Source of the DNA: Chrysogorgia sp. JL179-B06
Taxonomy: Eukaryota; Cnidaria; Anthozoa; Scleralcyonacea; Chrysogorgiidae
NCBI GenBank assembly: GCA_035772405.1
Contig: JAYKKM010000439.1
Location: 391,001 to 455,000, forward strand
DNA: 64,000 bases
Reading direction: 5' to 3'
Numbering within the stretch: position 1 is the first letter of the stretch; each line of letters opens with the position of its first letter. Position numbers and translations under genes: made by a program. The notes beneath the pieces were generated by a model. The model was not told where the DNA came from and ran no database searches. It saw nothing but the letters and a program-made list of their open reading frames with translations. Shown here piece after piece: positions 1 to 12,138 of the stretch.

Positions 1-32
1 AAGACAAACTTAATTTTCGTGTCATAGGCATT

Positions 33-95
33 TTAAGTACTCTTACTTAAGTACTCTTACTTAAGTACTCTTACTTAAGTACTCTTACTTAAGTA
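33..95. repeat. 14-bp tandem repeat (about 4.5 copies)
   Basis: The unit ttaagtactcttac is repeated head to tail. The same unit, followed by a similar flank (cgacacattgaagttctc here), recurs near 55440-55515. This is therefore one end of a dispersed repeat family that is present at least twice in the window. Confidence 0.8.
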
Positions 96-1030
96 ACTGT
101 AAAAATAAATAGCTAAGGTTAATTGATTGGGATACTGGGTACTAGGTACCGAATATAATAGAATAAATTGTCGATGTTGTAAAGCGCATTTGATCATATA
201 CACATGCTAATTTGCGCTATATAAATAGTAAACATTATTATTATTATTATTATTTTTCGACACATTGAAGTTCTCTTATTTCTCTTTTTCATATTATATC
301 CAGTTCTTTTGAGAACTTAGCAGCTTTCATATTTATTCTTATTCTGTATAATTAATACTCCAGTAATTAGAATAATATAACATAAAATACTGAATTTACT
401 ATCACCTACCCAGGCACTGATAGTGTTTCTGATTATTACCCCAAATGTAATCCTTGCCTGTATAATAAAGAGGAACAAAAATTTGAAAATAGAACAATGT
501 AGAATCCTTCAGATAATGCAGTTTCTACAATTACTATCTATCATTATTAAATATTACACAACATTATTTAATAGTAATAGAATTTAGAGTTGATTGAAAA
601 ATTCCCAACTTTTATAAAATATCTACATTTACAATTATTATAGATGATTAATAACGAATAAAATAAAACTGTGTTAAATTAATTATATCGTTTGCGTGGA
701 ATATGTATTTTCTATCATGTTGGTTGTTGTCGTCGTCGTCGCTGCTGTCGTCGCTGCTGTCGTCGTCGTCGTCGCTGCTGTCGTCGTCGTCGTCGTCGGT
801 TACCTTTATAGGTTATCATGTTTTTGTTATTTTCGTATCGCATCGCTTTCGGGGAGCAGCGGCTGATCTCGTTCGCTGCCTCTACTCCTTACATTGGGGA
901 GGCTAGTTCCGTCGTTGCTTCTCCTCGATAGTCCAGTCTTCTACTACTTCCGTCCCCTGCCGTTGTAGGCCTACCATTGGTACTTCCGGTCGTGCCTCGG
1001 GTCACTCCCCTAAACTTTTGGGAATTTCAG
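96..1030. other. AT-rich intergenic stretch with two microsatellites
   Basis: I see no gene. There is an (ATT)n run at about 230-254. A GTC/GCT trinucleotide array lies at 724-798; translated, it gives poly-serine and creates a spurious short ORF. From about 840 the base composition becomes GC-rich as the DIRS remnant begins. Confidence 0.6.
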
Positions 1031-1034
1031 AAGG

Positions 1035-1830
1035 AGTTAGGACGTTAGTCCACGCGTGGCCTATGTCGTGGAGGGGATTCGTGATGGTTTTCGGACAGGC
1101 TTTGATTCGGTGTCCCTTATCTCGGCGAGGCACAACATGAAATCGGCAATGTAACATCCTGACGTTATCGATTCGTATATGGCTAATGAGGTGTCAAAAA
1201 TGGTTTCTGGTCCCGTTTCTGTTCCCCGGTAGCTGCTCTTCAATGTATCCGTTTGGTGTTATCCCCAAGAAGAATCAGCCTGGGAAATGGCGCCTCATTC
1301 TTGACCTGTCACCCCCCAGCGGGCACATTGTGAATGATGGCATCCCTCGTGAGCTTTTCTCGCTTCGATATATTCCTGTCGACACGGTGATTACTGCCAT
1401 TAGGCCCCGGAACCCTCTTGGCCAAGTTCGATGTCGAATGTGCGTACAGGAACATTCCCATTCATTCATCTGAACGTTATCTCTTAGGTATGCGATGGAT
1501 CAACCAATACTATACGTACAGTATGATCTATATGACGAACAAACCACGTTGATCTGACTCTGCCATTTGGGCTCCGGTCCGCTCCCTTCGTTTTCGATTC
1601 AGTTGCCGTCATGGTCAAATGGATCTTGCGCTACAATTACTACATCCGCTTTCTGTTCACCTCGATGATTACATAACGATCGCGCACGATGATTCGAACA
1701 AATTCGCTGTCAATGTCGTCAAAGCCCAGTCGGTGTTCGGACGCTTAGGCCTCCCTCTCCATCCGGACAAGTGCGAGGGCGGTTCCAACGGTAACGTTCC
1801 TCCAACCCGCTCCCAGTGGTTGTAACTTTG
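1035..1830 (+). pseudogene. DIRS-type retrotransposon reverse transcriptase remnant
   Basis: Conceptual translation in shifting frames recovers the N-terminal to palm part of a DIRS-family reverse transcriptase. In order it shows an RDGFRTGFDSV-like segment and HNMKSA, then FGVIPKKNQPGKWRLILDLS with a nearby VNDGI, then a YRNIP / LLGMRW segment, and finally HLDDYITI followed by CARLG-like FGRLGLPL and KCEG. HLDDY is the family equivalent of the YxDD catalytic box. DIRS elements use this RT with a tyrosine recombinase; no recombinase was seen here. Several frameshifts and stops interrupt the reading, so it is a dead copy. The high GC content relative to its surroundings also marks it as foreign sequence. 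The family call rests on remembered motif spacing. Confidence 0.7.
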
Positions 1831-2623
1831 CATTGGAGGAGGTTCCGTTGGTTGGGGGTTGTGTCCTGCCGGTAGAATTGGCATTGTGCCTCGTCGCTAT
1901 CGACGGGATGGCCAACCTCGTTCCCTCTGGAGGCGAGATGCCCTGGGGACGAGGTTGCAGGTTAGCTAGTGACTCCAACCCCTCCGATCACCTTTACGCC
2001 AAAGTACATAGGTAATTTCAATATATGTGACGATAGCGTATAGGTATTCATATAAGGAAGGTGTAGCGTATTTGGAATTATGATTGTTGAACACCGTGTG
2101 GGTAGTTAATCATCAGTACATATAGCCATGGTCCGAGTTTAGACCCATGAGGTACTCGTCCCGAAACAGTCACCATTCGGAATAAGAGTCGGAGGCCAGC
2201 TTTACTCTCTGATGGCGATATGTCAAAAAATCTTTAATCTAAGTAATAATACCAAGTGGAATGTCAAGATCTTGCATTCTTGCAACAAGGTGGTGGTGAA
2301 TGAGATCAAAGGTTTTTCTGTAATCAAGAAGAACTACCCTGACAAGAGCGCCGTTACTGTCGGTAACCTTAGTAATATTATGTACCATACTGATAAGGCT
2401 ATGGGTAGTTGAGGACTTTGGTATTGTACCTAATTCACGTGGGTAAACTCTATGAAGAATCGTTGGTTTTATCGACTACAAAATCTTCGGCCACTTTCGA
2501 AAGGAATGCGATAGGTCTCAGATGTTTATACACATTTTTGCTTTGAAAGAGGTGTTACGTTGGTCTTCTTCCAGAAGGTGGGCAGCATACTACACGCGGG
2601 TTTAGTTAGAGTTTCCCCAATTC
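1831..2623. other. No gene seen; tail of DIRS remnant and unique sequence
   Basis: The GC-rich part to about 2020 may continue the DIRS element but no motif is readable. The rest has only short ORFs with no recognisable domain. Confidence 0.4.
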
Positions 2624-2828
2624 TGCCTCTTGGTGTTTCGAGACGGGTTTTAATGTTTTGGTGGCAGCAACAATGCGGCGGGCGAGAGAAAACCCGCGGG
2701 TTGCGGCGGGCGAGCGAGCGAAAATCCGCGGGATTTCTCCCGTGGGTTTTCTCTCGCCCGCCGCATTGTTGTTGAAACCAAAACATAAACCCGTCTAAAA
2801 TAAACCCGTCTCGAAACACCAAGAGGCA
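2624..2828. mobile_element. Foldback (inverted-repeat) MITE
   Basis: The two ends are inverted copies: tgcctcttggtgtttcgaga at the left, and its reverse complement at the right end. Long GC-rich arms (gcggcgggcgagagaaaac and complement) flank a short centre rich in gcgagcgagcg. The ORFs across it on both strands are repeat translations. No clear target duplication was identified. Confidence 0.7.
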
Positions 2829-2869
2829 GACTTGGAGCAAGTCTAGGGTTTAGCCAAAACATCGGCGTT

Positions 2870-2955
2870 TTCTCTCAGGAGTCACCCAGGTATTGAACCA
2901 GCAACCATTGTATTTCTGGTTACATGCACTATAACCATTGAGTTACCAGAACTCA
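2870..2955 (-). repeat. tRNA-derived SINE head
   Basis: Read on the minus strand, there is an A-box-like stretch (TGGTAACTCAATGG) and a B-box-like stretch (GGTTCAATACC) at tRNA spacing. No complete cloverleaf can be drawn, so it is a SINE or tRNA pseudogene rather than a functional tRNA. Confidence 0.5.
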
Positions 2956-3135
2956 ACTAGTTCGTACGTACGACAAACGCACTGCAGCTACTGCTATATC
3001 ACTATAGTCTAGATATGTCTGTATATCTTTTATCAAGTATATTATATTAAACTCGATTTGCAGCTTAGTTATTTCAATATAGTAATTTGTTTGCTACTCA
3101 AGCTTCAACGCAAACTCAGAAAAAATGTTCTAGGC

Positions 3136-3282
3136 GGGTCGCCACCTACCCATACTATCAAGTTTTGTGATTGGTTGATTAAAACAATAAAATCAACTAC
3201 AAAGAAACCAATGTTCTAACCTTAACACTTTTGTCCCATATAGCCACTCACAAAACCTGTTCATTTTAGGTACGTATTTACC
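3136..3282. mobile_element. MITE with 9-bp target duplication, copy 1
   Basis: It starts gggtcgccacctacc and ends ggtacgtatttacc. It is flanked by gttctaggc (3127-3135) and gttctgggc (3283-3291), a 9-bp duplication with one mismatch. Subterminal segments (gttttgtgattggttga and the inverted gccaNtcacaaaac) are complementary. A second copy sits at 42220-42374. Nine-bp duplications are typical of Mutator-like elements, but the terminal inverted repeats are weak. Confidence 0.75.
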
Positions 3283-3467
3283 GTTCTGGGCCCCAGTCAG
3301 TTAATATATCAGATGGAACAGCAAACAATCCAAACTAAATGAAGAACGCTAGAATTTGGCTAAAGAGAATGTCATCCTGATAAAGTAATGTCTGTAATAT
3401 TTTCTCTTATACAGCATGAAGCAATGTTATGTAAAGATAGCTATAAAGGCAGTTTGGGATTAATGAT

Positions 3468-3586
3468 TCAGATAAACCTTTTGGCACAACAAAAGAATGG
3501 TGGCTTACATTTTGCACAACAGACAGGATTTGATCGGGCTATCTTCTCATAATTGTGGCCATTGATATGTAATGTCTCTGGAAAAT
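3468..3586 (-). CDS. Possible terminal exon of an unidentified gene
   Basis: On the minus strand a good acceptor (tttttgttttag) is followed by an open stretch of about 38 codons ending in TGA. The translation includes GHNYEKIARSNPVCCAKC, then KPPFFCCAKRF. The dense cysteines (CCAKC, FCCAK) look non-random, but I do not recognise the family. No upstream exon was identified at higher coordinates. It could equally be a chance ORF. Confidence 0.25.
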
Positions 3587-3737
3587 CTAAAACAAAAAGA
3601 ATGTAATAAATATTTGGCAAATACACTATGAAAAAGTATTTTGACTCGTATAATAATAATAAAGACCATAAAGTTTTCTGTTTTGAAGATTTTGCCCCTG
3701 CTACCGAATGGACCTTAACTTTACTTAACTTTAACTT

Positions 3738-3791
3738 TAATGATAATGCCTCCTTAGGCATCTCTAAGAAATATTAAATACATGGATAAAA
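3738..3791. repeat. Short dispersed repeat, copy 1
   Basis: The stretch around tgataatgcctccttaggca and aaatattaaatacatggata is repeated almost exactly at about 5535-5586. Both copies lie in otherwise unique AT-rich DNA. Confidence 0.6.
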
Positions 3792-4628
3792 ATAGGTACG
3801 CAGTGCCTACATGCGGAGACCAGTGAACTCTAATAAGGACTGGAACGATAACTCGGGGTTGAATTTTGAAGCCATCATGGAGGCTGCCCTAGTCCTTTTT
3901 TAGTTGACCGTGTGATAAAGAAATTATATTTGTGAAATATAGGTTGTAAAAAACAACATTAAGGCAAAAAAATAAAATAATATCACACTAAGTTTAGATT
4001 TATTGCTAGTTCAAAGTATGTAATTTCAATGGTGAAATAGCCAGTAAAAGCAAGAAATACAGGAAAGATTAACCCACAAACAAATGTAAATAATGCAAGG
4101 TCACAACTTCTTTTTTGATCAAGAATAATTTGAGGAAAAACATCGAGATTCACATTGACACATTTTCAAACTGAAAGACATTGTAGAGGAACAATAACAG
4201 AAGAGCATTGTCAACTATCTGTTGCGAAAAACTCAGAGAAAATGTGTTTTACATAAAGGTAGCGAATACTGGAGGTACTGAGTCATTTTTCGTGTCGTAA
4301 AATATTGGATTTAGCGGTAACACACACAAAAAGTAACCTTAAATTGTGTTTTGACGTTTATCTTAATAAATCATTGTCATAAAAGTCTTCAAAAGTTCAA
4401 AAGACAGCAAAGAAAATCAAGAGAAACCTGTATTTTTTCAAATTTCGGTGCATATAATCCCTTTTGTTTGACGGATATTTTATTTGTTAAGCTACATTCA
4501 TCGCTAGAAACTCTTGAAAAGAAAGCTAAACCAACGTATTGCATTTTTCCCTTTTAAAAAGCAACTGGGAAACAGCCTAGCTCCAAAAAAGTTGAAAATT
4601 TACCGTTCAGCCATCCTACGACTATTTC
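3792..4628. other. Unique AT-rich stretch, no gene seen
   Basis: Only short ORFs without recognisable motifs occur here. One 68-codon ORF (4351-4557) has no family signature and no splice context that I can support. Confidence 0.4.
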
Positions 4629-4636
4629 CTGGCCAC

Positions 4637-5123
4637 TAGTGGTGGGCGATACCACTACTAAAGTATCGATACTTTCGATATTCACAATTCAAAAGATGGT
4701 ATCGATACTTTTTTAAAATATCGATGTTTTCGATACTTGTCATGTGACCGGATTATGGTTAATATTTAATGTTACATGCATGAAGTTCTTCGTTTAGTTC
4801 TTTGCCAAACGAGCATGCAGTAACAGCTTTTCACAGTTTTTTTTCCAGGTTTTTCTTTTTCGTGCTGGAAAATGGCAGAAATGGCGTCAACATTTAATGT
4901 CGGCGCCAATGTCAATCACAATTAAACATGTTAATGTTTGTTTAATGTTAAATTAAATATAAAGACTATTAATTGTTGTGGTACGAACATATTTAACTAG
5001 TGTATGAAGTACTTTGTCTACTGACCAGTATCGGTATCGAAAAAAAGTATCGAAACAGTGGTATCGATAAAAAAGTACTCGGTATCGTATCGAAATCGAT
5101 ATTCGCAGTATCGCCCACCACTA
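4637..5123. mobile_element. Non-autonomous hAT-like element
   Basis: The ends are inverted copies: TAGTGGTGGGCGATAC at the left and GTATCGCCCACCACTA at the right. The element is flanked by a perfect 8-bp direct repeat ctggccac (4629-4636 and 5124-5131). An 8-bp duplication plus a TAGTG start (YARNG) is the hAT signature. The subterminal parts carry many copies of gtatcgatac-like motifs, probably transposase-binding repeats. No transposase ORF is present. Confidence 0.85.
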
Positions 5124-5532
5124 CTGGCCACTGCCGTTTCGTGCACTACACGCAAATTAACACGCGTGTTTTATACCTACATGTCAGCCCCCATGGCGGG
5201 AATTTTGGCTTCATCCAATCATACGGCCGGGTTAATGGAGTTAGCGTTCCAGTCTTTATAGAGTTCACTGGCGGAGACTGGTTTGCGAAAATATAGATGA
5301 TAGTTCTAACGTAAATTATAAGACCAGTTTTAAAAGTTGTACTTCTTAATTCTATAGCGAATTTAGTTCAAAACATAAATGCAACAGAATGGCCCAAAAT
5401 AAATTTAGCTGCAGGTGAATTAAATTTGACAGGTTCTGTGTTGCATCATTAGAAAAGGCAATAGAAAGCAAACACAGTGACATAATGAATTTACTTGTGT
5501 GTCTGTTATTGATGTCATATCGGTATCCGAAA

Positions 5533-5590
5533 AAATGATAATGCCTCCTTGGGCATCTCTAAGAAATATTAAATACATGGATAAAAACCC
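5533..5590. repeat. Short dispersed repeat, copy 2
   Basis: Near-identical to 3738-3791, with only a few substitutions. It starts inside a 69-codon ORF that has no recognisable product. Confidence 0.6.
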
Positions 5591-5866
5591 ATTCAACAGT
5601 AAAATAAAAATAATAAAAATCTACTTTATCTTTCACAACCTCCTAAAAATCCCAATATCCGCGGGATCCGTTACTAATGCTATTACTCTTATAAAGCCCA
5701 AACTTTGACTTAAAATCAATTGTTGAATTCGATTCCTTGACAAATGTTGGTAACATGTTTAATATTTAACAATGTCGTTACTTTTGGTAGTCGCTCGGAA
5801 TGGTAACTGCAATAAGTTCCTTTCCGATCTTGACTTGCGAAACATGTTGTGACCATAGTTTACTAA

Positions 5867-6165
5867 GGCCAAGAAAAAAAATAGCTGGGTTTCCTATTAC
5901 ATGCTGAAAAAAATTAGGTAGGGTAGGTCGGTTTTTCTTCTTTTTTTTTCCTACTTTTTTTTTCTACTTTTTTTTTCAAACATTGCATGGACGAACAATA
6001 GGTTTTACCAAACCAAGCTGATATTGAGGATGCTGCCAGGATTGGCAGCCATGTTTGCTATCCCAGGATGCAAATCAAGCTGCAACTCATGCCCAGGCTT
6101 CTCAAAATTTCAATAAAAAGATTAGGGTCGGGAAACCGGAAACCAAGGTATTTTTTATTTTGGCC
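5867..6165. mobile_element. PIF/Harbinger-type MITE, copy 1
   Basis: The terminal inverted repeats pair ggccaagaaaaaaaatagct at the left with the reverse complement of ataccttggtttcc-type sequence at the right (ending ttttggcc). A 3-bp TAA is duplicated at 5864-5866 and 6166-6168. Copy 2 is at 20150-20450. A TAA (TWA) duplication with GGCC ends fits Harbinger. Confidence 0.75.
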
Positions 6166-6168
6166 TAA

Positions 6169-7054
6169 ACCGTTTAAAATTTTGAAAGTTTCGATTAGGT
6201 CACCTCTAGCTCTACTAATGTTGTTAAATGTAACTTTGACAATCTCTCCTGATATGATAATAAACCAAGTCCTTCACTACGGTCAAGGATGTGGTAACTG
6301 GGAGTTTGTGGGTGACACTACTTTAATAATTTTCAATAATAAAACGTGAATCACATTAAATTATCACGCTGCAAAAATTGCAAACTTCTTTGAATTGTTT
6401 GAGATCTCCTCTCAAGTGAAGAAAATGTGCAACTTCTCAACAAAGAGCTGACGGATGACCATGTATATATAAGGTATATTGAGCATGGTTTTTCGCTATA
6501 ACATTTGATAGTGCAATTTATGTTTATCTTCTCTTCTTGGCTCAATTATACATCAATCGGATAGAGGGCATCACACATGTGTTCCCCACTTTTTGACAGA
6601 AAATCTTGTTTCCATGCAGCAAATGTGAATGCAACTATACATTTAAGCATAGATAATGAAGGGAGTACTGGATAGAAAACTTAACGAAACTGGAAACAAA
6701 GTTTGCACAACTTGCTATGGTAATTATAAGATTATAAGCAGTCAATGCATCTAACAGGTGGGCCCACATACACTGTAGCTATACAATCAGAGTCCAGACA
6801 CCACTGAGTTTAAGTAATATTATACCATTGTTTAAATTTAGCAATAAGTACTTACAGAGCTAAAAATAACGTTGTATGTGATGCCGGTCAACGTGACCAG
6901 TCAATCCTCCCCAATAAAAGGCAATAAAACACAACAACAAAAACATCCTCAAAAACATTTCAATGCAACGTCGTTTTATTGTTTGTTTGATTATTTTGCC
7001 AGAGTTTTTCCGCGATATGGCAAAGCTAGTTTAGATTACGGAATCAAACCATAT
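6169..7054. other. Unique stretch before the satellite, no gene seen
   Basis: The 6872-7054 segment reads in frame with the satellite ORF but has no recognisable domain. Confidence 0.4.
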
Positions 7055-8371
7055 ATGTTAGTAAACATCATGTTAGTAAACACTATGTCAGTAAACATCA
7101 TGTCAGTAAATATCATGTCAGTAAACATCATGTCAGTAAACATCATGTCAGTAAACATCATGTTAGTAAACACCATGTCAGTAAACATCATGTCAGTAAA
7201 CATCATGTCAGTAAACATCATGTCAGTAAACATCATGTCAGTAAACATCATGTCAGTAAACATCATGTTAGTAAACATCATGTTAGTAAACACCATGTCA
7301 GTAAACACCATGTCAGTAAACATCATGTCAGTAAACATCATGTCAGTAAACATCATGTCAGTAAACACCATGTCAGTAAACATCATGTTAGTAAACATCA
7401 TGTCAGTAAACATCATGTTAGTAAACATCATGTCAGTAAACATCATGTTAGTAAACATCATGTCAGTAAACATCATGTCAGTAAACATCATGTTAGTAAA
7501 CATCATGTTAGTAAACACCATGTCAGTAAACATCATGTTAGTAAACATCATGTCAGTAAACATCATGTCAGTAAACACCATGTCAGTAAAGATCATGTTA
7601 GTAAACATCATGTTAGTAAACACCATGTCAGTAAACACCATGTCAGTAAACATCATGTTAGTAAACACCATGTCAGTAAACATCATGTTAGTAAACATCA
7701 TGTCAGTAAACATCATGTTAGTAAACATCATGTCAGTAAACATCATGTTAGTAAACATCATGTCAGTAAACATCATGTTAGTAAACATCATGTCAGTAAA
7801 CATCATGTCAGTAAACACCATGTCAGTAAAGATCATGTTAGTAAACATCATGTTAGTAAACACCATGTCAGTAAACATCATGTTAGTAAACATCATGTCA
7901 GTAAACACCATGTCAGTAAACATCATGTTAGTAAACATCATGTCAGTAAACATCATGTTAGTAAACATCATGTCAGTAAACATCATGTTAGTAAACATCA
8001 TGTCAGTAAACATCATGTTAGTAAACATCATGTCAGTAAACATCATGTTAGTAAACATCATGTCAGTAAACATCATGTTAGTAAACATCATGTTAGTAAA
8101 CATCATGTCAGTAAACATCATGTTAGTAAACACCATGCTTGTAAACACCATGTCAGTAAACATCATGTCAGTAAACATCATGTCAGTAAACATCATGTTA
8201 GTAAACATCATGTTAGTAAACATCATGTTAGTAAACATCATGCTTGTAAACATCATGTCAGTAAACGCTATGTCAGTAAACACCATGTCAGTAAACACTA
8301 TGTCAGTAAACACTATGTCAGTAAACATCATGTTAGTAAACACTATGTCAGTAAACATCATGTCAGTAAAG
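7055..8371. repeat. 15-bp satellite, about 88 units
   Basis: The unit gtaaacatcatgtta is tandemly repeated with two main variable positions (tta/tca and atc/acc). Because 15 is a multiple of three and the unit lacks stops in two frames, long ORFs run through it on both strands, reading VNIM(L/S) on the plus strand and MFT(N/D)M on the minus. A larger block with the rare variant gatcatgtta recurs at 7591 and 7831, exactly 240 bp (16 units) apart, showing amplification of a higher-order segment. There is no evidence of a translated gene. Confidence 0.9.
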
Positions 8372-8419
8372 ATCTTACTAAGAAACTCTGGTAACCAAGA
8401 GTTAGGAACTGGGCACTAG

Positions 8420-10412
8420 TGTTGTAGTCACATCACAGGTTATTAAATGTGTTCTTTGGAAATGGATAAAGTACTATTTAGTTTGGTTATGTTGTGGTCT
8501 GATGAAAGTGAGATAAACTTTGCTAAAAATTACAGTCATCAAGTCAAGTGTCAACAAAGCCATCAGTATGAAACACCTTGTGAGATCAGGTGAGAATTCT
8601 GCATTTTAGCATTCATCATGATTGATTATTTATTTTGACAAAGAAGTGTCTCTGATTGGACAATATTATTTTTATTGACAATTCTGCTATAAAAATAGAT
8701 GTGACAGCATGTTAGATTTACACTAAGTACAGTATGTACAGTGTATTTGCAAAATTTACTTGTGGTCTGGTCACTTTCTTCACTTTCTTTGAGTCAGTCG
8801 CTTCATCTGTTCTGCTTTTTTTTTTCTTTTTTTTTTTATATAAACAATATTTATTTATAGGCAATTTCTCCAAAAGCCATAGGCTTATCTTGGGAGCTTT
8901 TGCCTTCTTTCTTATAAAAAATTACATAAAAATATGACAAGATAAGAAACGAGAAGACGAAAAGAAACTTAACATAGAGCAAAGATGGTCAGATCATTTA
9001 AAACGATTCGAATCAACTATAAACTTTTGAACACTCAAGAACAAACATACATTAGTATGAAAGGAAACTTCATTGGGAATTCCTTTAAGAAACCATTTAA
9101 GACGAGTCCTTTTGCTAGCATTTGACCATCTTGCACCAAGCATCTGTTCTGCTTTCGTCATGTCGGCACAAAAATGTCTTCACCAGAGCTACTTGTTCAA
9201 ATTCAAACTAAACTTAGCATTTTGAGCTGAGCTAGAGAGATTTGGAAACCATGTGGGAATAAAAAAGGTCATAATGGTAAAATTTATCTAAATCGCCTAG
9301 AAAGAGGAGGCCTATCACTGACTATAAACATTTTTTGCTATATCTTGAAATCACTACGGTATTATCATTTTTACGAGAAATAAGCAATTTTTTGTAGGGA
9401 ACTGGGAATGAGGTTGGGGTGTAGGCAATCGTAAAAATAATTTTAGCTTCTTAATTTGACAAGTGTGAGGAATATGCCATGTGGGTAACCGCTCAGAAAA
9501 TATGGCAATTGAATATAATTGAAAGTTGTTAAAACAGTTAGGGTCCCCTAATATTCCTAATACCTTTGCCACATATGTCACTGATGACAGCAAACTAAAA
9601 AGAGCCAAAGAATGTTTTAATGAAAATACAGTAAATGTAAAAAAGATGTCTTTACAAACAGGCACAGCAGATTATTGATTGTCACACGGCAGAGTGTTGC
9701 GATACACCAGTCATTATAGCACATCAATGTGTTCATCGAACTGTAAATAATTACTGAATGACTTAATATTTTTTTAACATAGCTTTTATAAATATGTAGT
9801 TTCCCTTTATATTATAGCTGAATTAGTTATTGTAATTTATCTATTTAATATTGTAATACCAGTTCCTTGAAACTTGTAAAAATACTGCAATTCACGCTTA
9901 GTGCGAAAGTATTTTGAATAAACCATCTATTATTATTATTACTAGAAATACGTATACGCAACAACCACTCGCCCGCCGTCATAGTGTAGTGCTATAATTA
10001 GTTATTTTACTTAAAAATATATACATGTATAACCCATTAATTTGCCAATTGAATGGACTTATAGTAGACACTACATGTATCTCTGAGAGCCTTTAAACTA
10101 TCAAGCTTGTGTTGTTCTGAATTTCATTGTTTCATAATCAGACATTAAACAAAATAACTAAGTAACTCAGTGTTTAATTTTTGGGTGCAATATACAGTAC
10201 CTGCAATGATTAAGATTTGTTTGATATGTAAAGGCCGGATCCTCACTGTGATGTCACACTGTATATATATATATATAGTAACTTACTGAAAAAGCGTGTA
10301 TATATATGTTTGGGATTATTAAATTAAAGCACTCAAAACGTAGGTAACTTTGTATGTTTAGTATCATGGGATTACATACTTTCATAATTTTGTTACATAA
10401 TCGCAAAGATAT
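8420..10412. other. AT-rich stretch with probable retroposon 3' tail
   Basis: A poly-T tract lies at 8818-8838. A segment ending gaataaaccatctattattattatt (split here as gaataaaccatct then ATT repeats) near 9915-9942 looks like the (ATT)n tail of a LINE on the + strand, but no coding part is readable upstream. From about 9945 a diverged repeat shared with 22050-22480 begins. Confidence 0.4.
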
Positions 10413-10593
10413 AGACCTTATTCAAAAATGGCCGTTGATTTAATATTCTTTTATACGCATATAAATTGGCCCTTATGACCTCGTTTTAGAGTAAAAATTA
10501 TTTTGAATTTCTTGCACGATAACGAGGTCATAAGGGCCAATTTATATGCATATAAAAGAAAATTAAATCAGCGGCCATTTTTGAATAAGGTCT
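10413..10593. mobile_element. Palindromic MITE, copy 1
   Basis: Almost the whole element is an inverted repeat. The left arm agaccttattcaaaaatggc and cataaattggcccttatgac reappears complementary at the right end. Copy 2 is at 35989-36169. The flanks are compatible with a TA duplication. Confidence 0.8.
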
Positions 10594-10654
10594 ATTTACA
10601 GGCTTCTTTAATAAGTCATTATGCAGCGTGATGTCAAAATGAGGACATTTACAT

Positions 10655-10845
10655 CAGAGGCATAGCCAGGATTTTCTGTCAAGGCGGCCGGCTAGGAAAA
10701 ACCTAGGGGGGGGGGCAGCCTAACTGAGGAAAATGAAGAGCCAAGAGTACAAATTTTCTCAGGGGGCCCACTTATTTTGCAAGAGCGGGGGAGGGCAGGA
10801 ATTTTGCAAGGCCCTACGGCCCCCATCTGGCTACACGTCTGATTT
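10655..10845. repeat. GC-rich dispersed repeat with short inverted ends
   Basis: It begins cagaggcatagccagga and ends tctggctacacgtctg, which are imperfectly complementary. It contains a G8 run and no ORF. It is probably a non-autonomous DNA transposon, family not assigned. Confidence 0.4.
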
Positions 10846-12138
10846 ACATATCAAACAAATCTTAATATCTAACTGAGATTATAATTATGGAAGAGTTGTA
10901 AATGCCAATCTTTATAATTAATTATTTTGTTCTTTCAAGTAGGAGAGTTTATTTCAAACTGAATTTTTCATTGTATACATGTATATATATATATATAAAC
11001 ACTTTAAGTCTTCTGGTGTTAATACTACCATCGGTCACTAAGAAAGAATTAACTTGTCACATATAGCTGCATCAATTGTTTATGATTTAAATAATCAACT
11101 TATAGTCAGTATTATGTCAGCTATGGTTCATAATGACTCTCACAATATCCAAAAATGTTAAAATATCTGCAATAATTCACCACATCCCTATAGGTTGTGG
11201 ATGACCAATGGTGCATGCATAACACTGATTATTATTGATAAATATAATTGACCCAATAGCCTATGCAACAGCAGAGCATGCAAAATTATGTATTATATGC
11301 CCTTTGCCTGCTTAATGCATTGTCGCAATAGTGAGCTGACACACGTTCAATCCCTAACATTTCCCCTAATACAGCGAGACTGCATCAACCTACCCAATCA
11401 TAAAATACTGTACAATCCGGCTTATAAGACCCCTAGTTATTGGCCCCCTGTTTGTTAACAGAAAATACCTTCTGATTTAATATAAGGTATATAATTAAGC
11501 CCACACAGATATAAGCCCAGCATTGCTTTACATTAGCACATTTCCTAACAAAAATAACAAAAAATTAGAGAATAAAAGTAAATAATAAGATAAAAAGTTA
11601 CGGCAACAGTATCTCATTACTGACAAATCATTTTAGGCTGCTTACATAACGTGTGTTGCAGGTTTTGCTATATAACACAGGGCATCATTTTTGACATTAT
11701 AAATTCTAGTTAATATAGTCCGGGCGGTGAGTGAGGTAGGTATCACCTGAGCGGGTAATTTACGGGAGTAGGATTTTCTAGACCAGTTTTTGACGTAGAA
11801 CGCGAATCTGGATGTTATTCAGGCAGACGAGGCTGCTTTTAAGATTTATAGCCGGATATTGCACAATTTAGACTAATTTCTGTGTAAAATCGTTAATTTT
11901 AAATATTTTGTTATTATCACTAGGAATCCCAGAAAAACAGGTCTACTGGACCAGTTTTGTATGTAGAATCCAACTGGCGAAGTATTATTTACAAAAAATG
12001 TAACTGAGGCTGTATTAGACAATATTCTGAATATAGCCTCGTTTTCATGCAAATATGTAATTTGAAATAAATCGTGATGTTTATTAAATTAACGAGAATA
12101 ACTTTTCTACATTTGGAAGGGACATCCATATCTGAGTG

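Larger units (their letters stand above)
9945..11330. repeat. Diverged long repeat, copy 1 (interrupted)
   Basis: Blocks such as tactagaaatacg, cgcaacaacc, ctgaatttcattgtttcata and atcggtcactaagaaagaa occur in the same order at 22045-22390. A foldback MITE (10413-10593) and a further repeat (10655-10845) are inserted between the blocks here but not in copy 2. Confidence 0.55.

Noticed and set aside
703..906. Serine-rich ORF
   Set aside because: Translation of a GTC/GCT trinucleotide microsatellite.
7055..8371. CRISPR array
   Set aside because: The units are contiguous 15-mers with no unique spacers, and the window is animal DNA.
6872..8419. 515-codon plus-strand and 441-codon minus-strand ORFs
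   Set aside because: Both are translations of the 15-bp satellite, open because 15 is divisible by three. There is no domain, promoter or conserved N-terminus.
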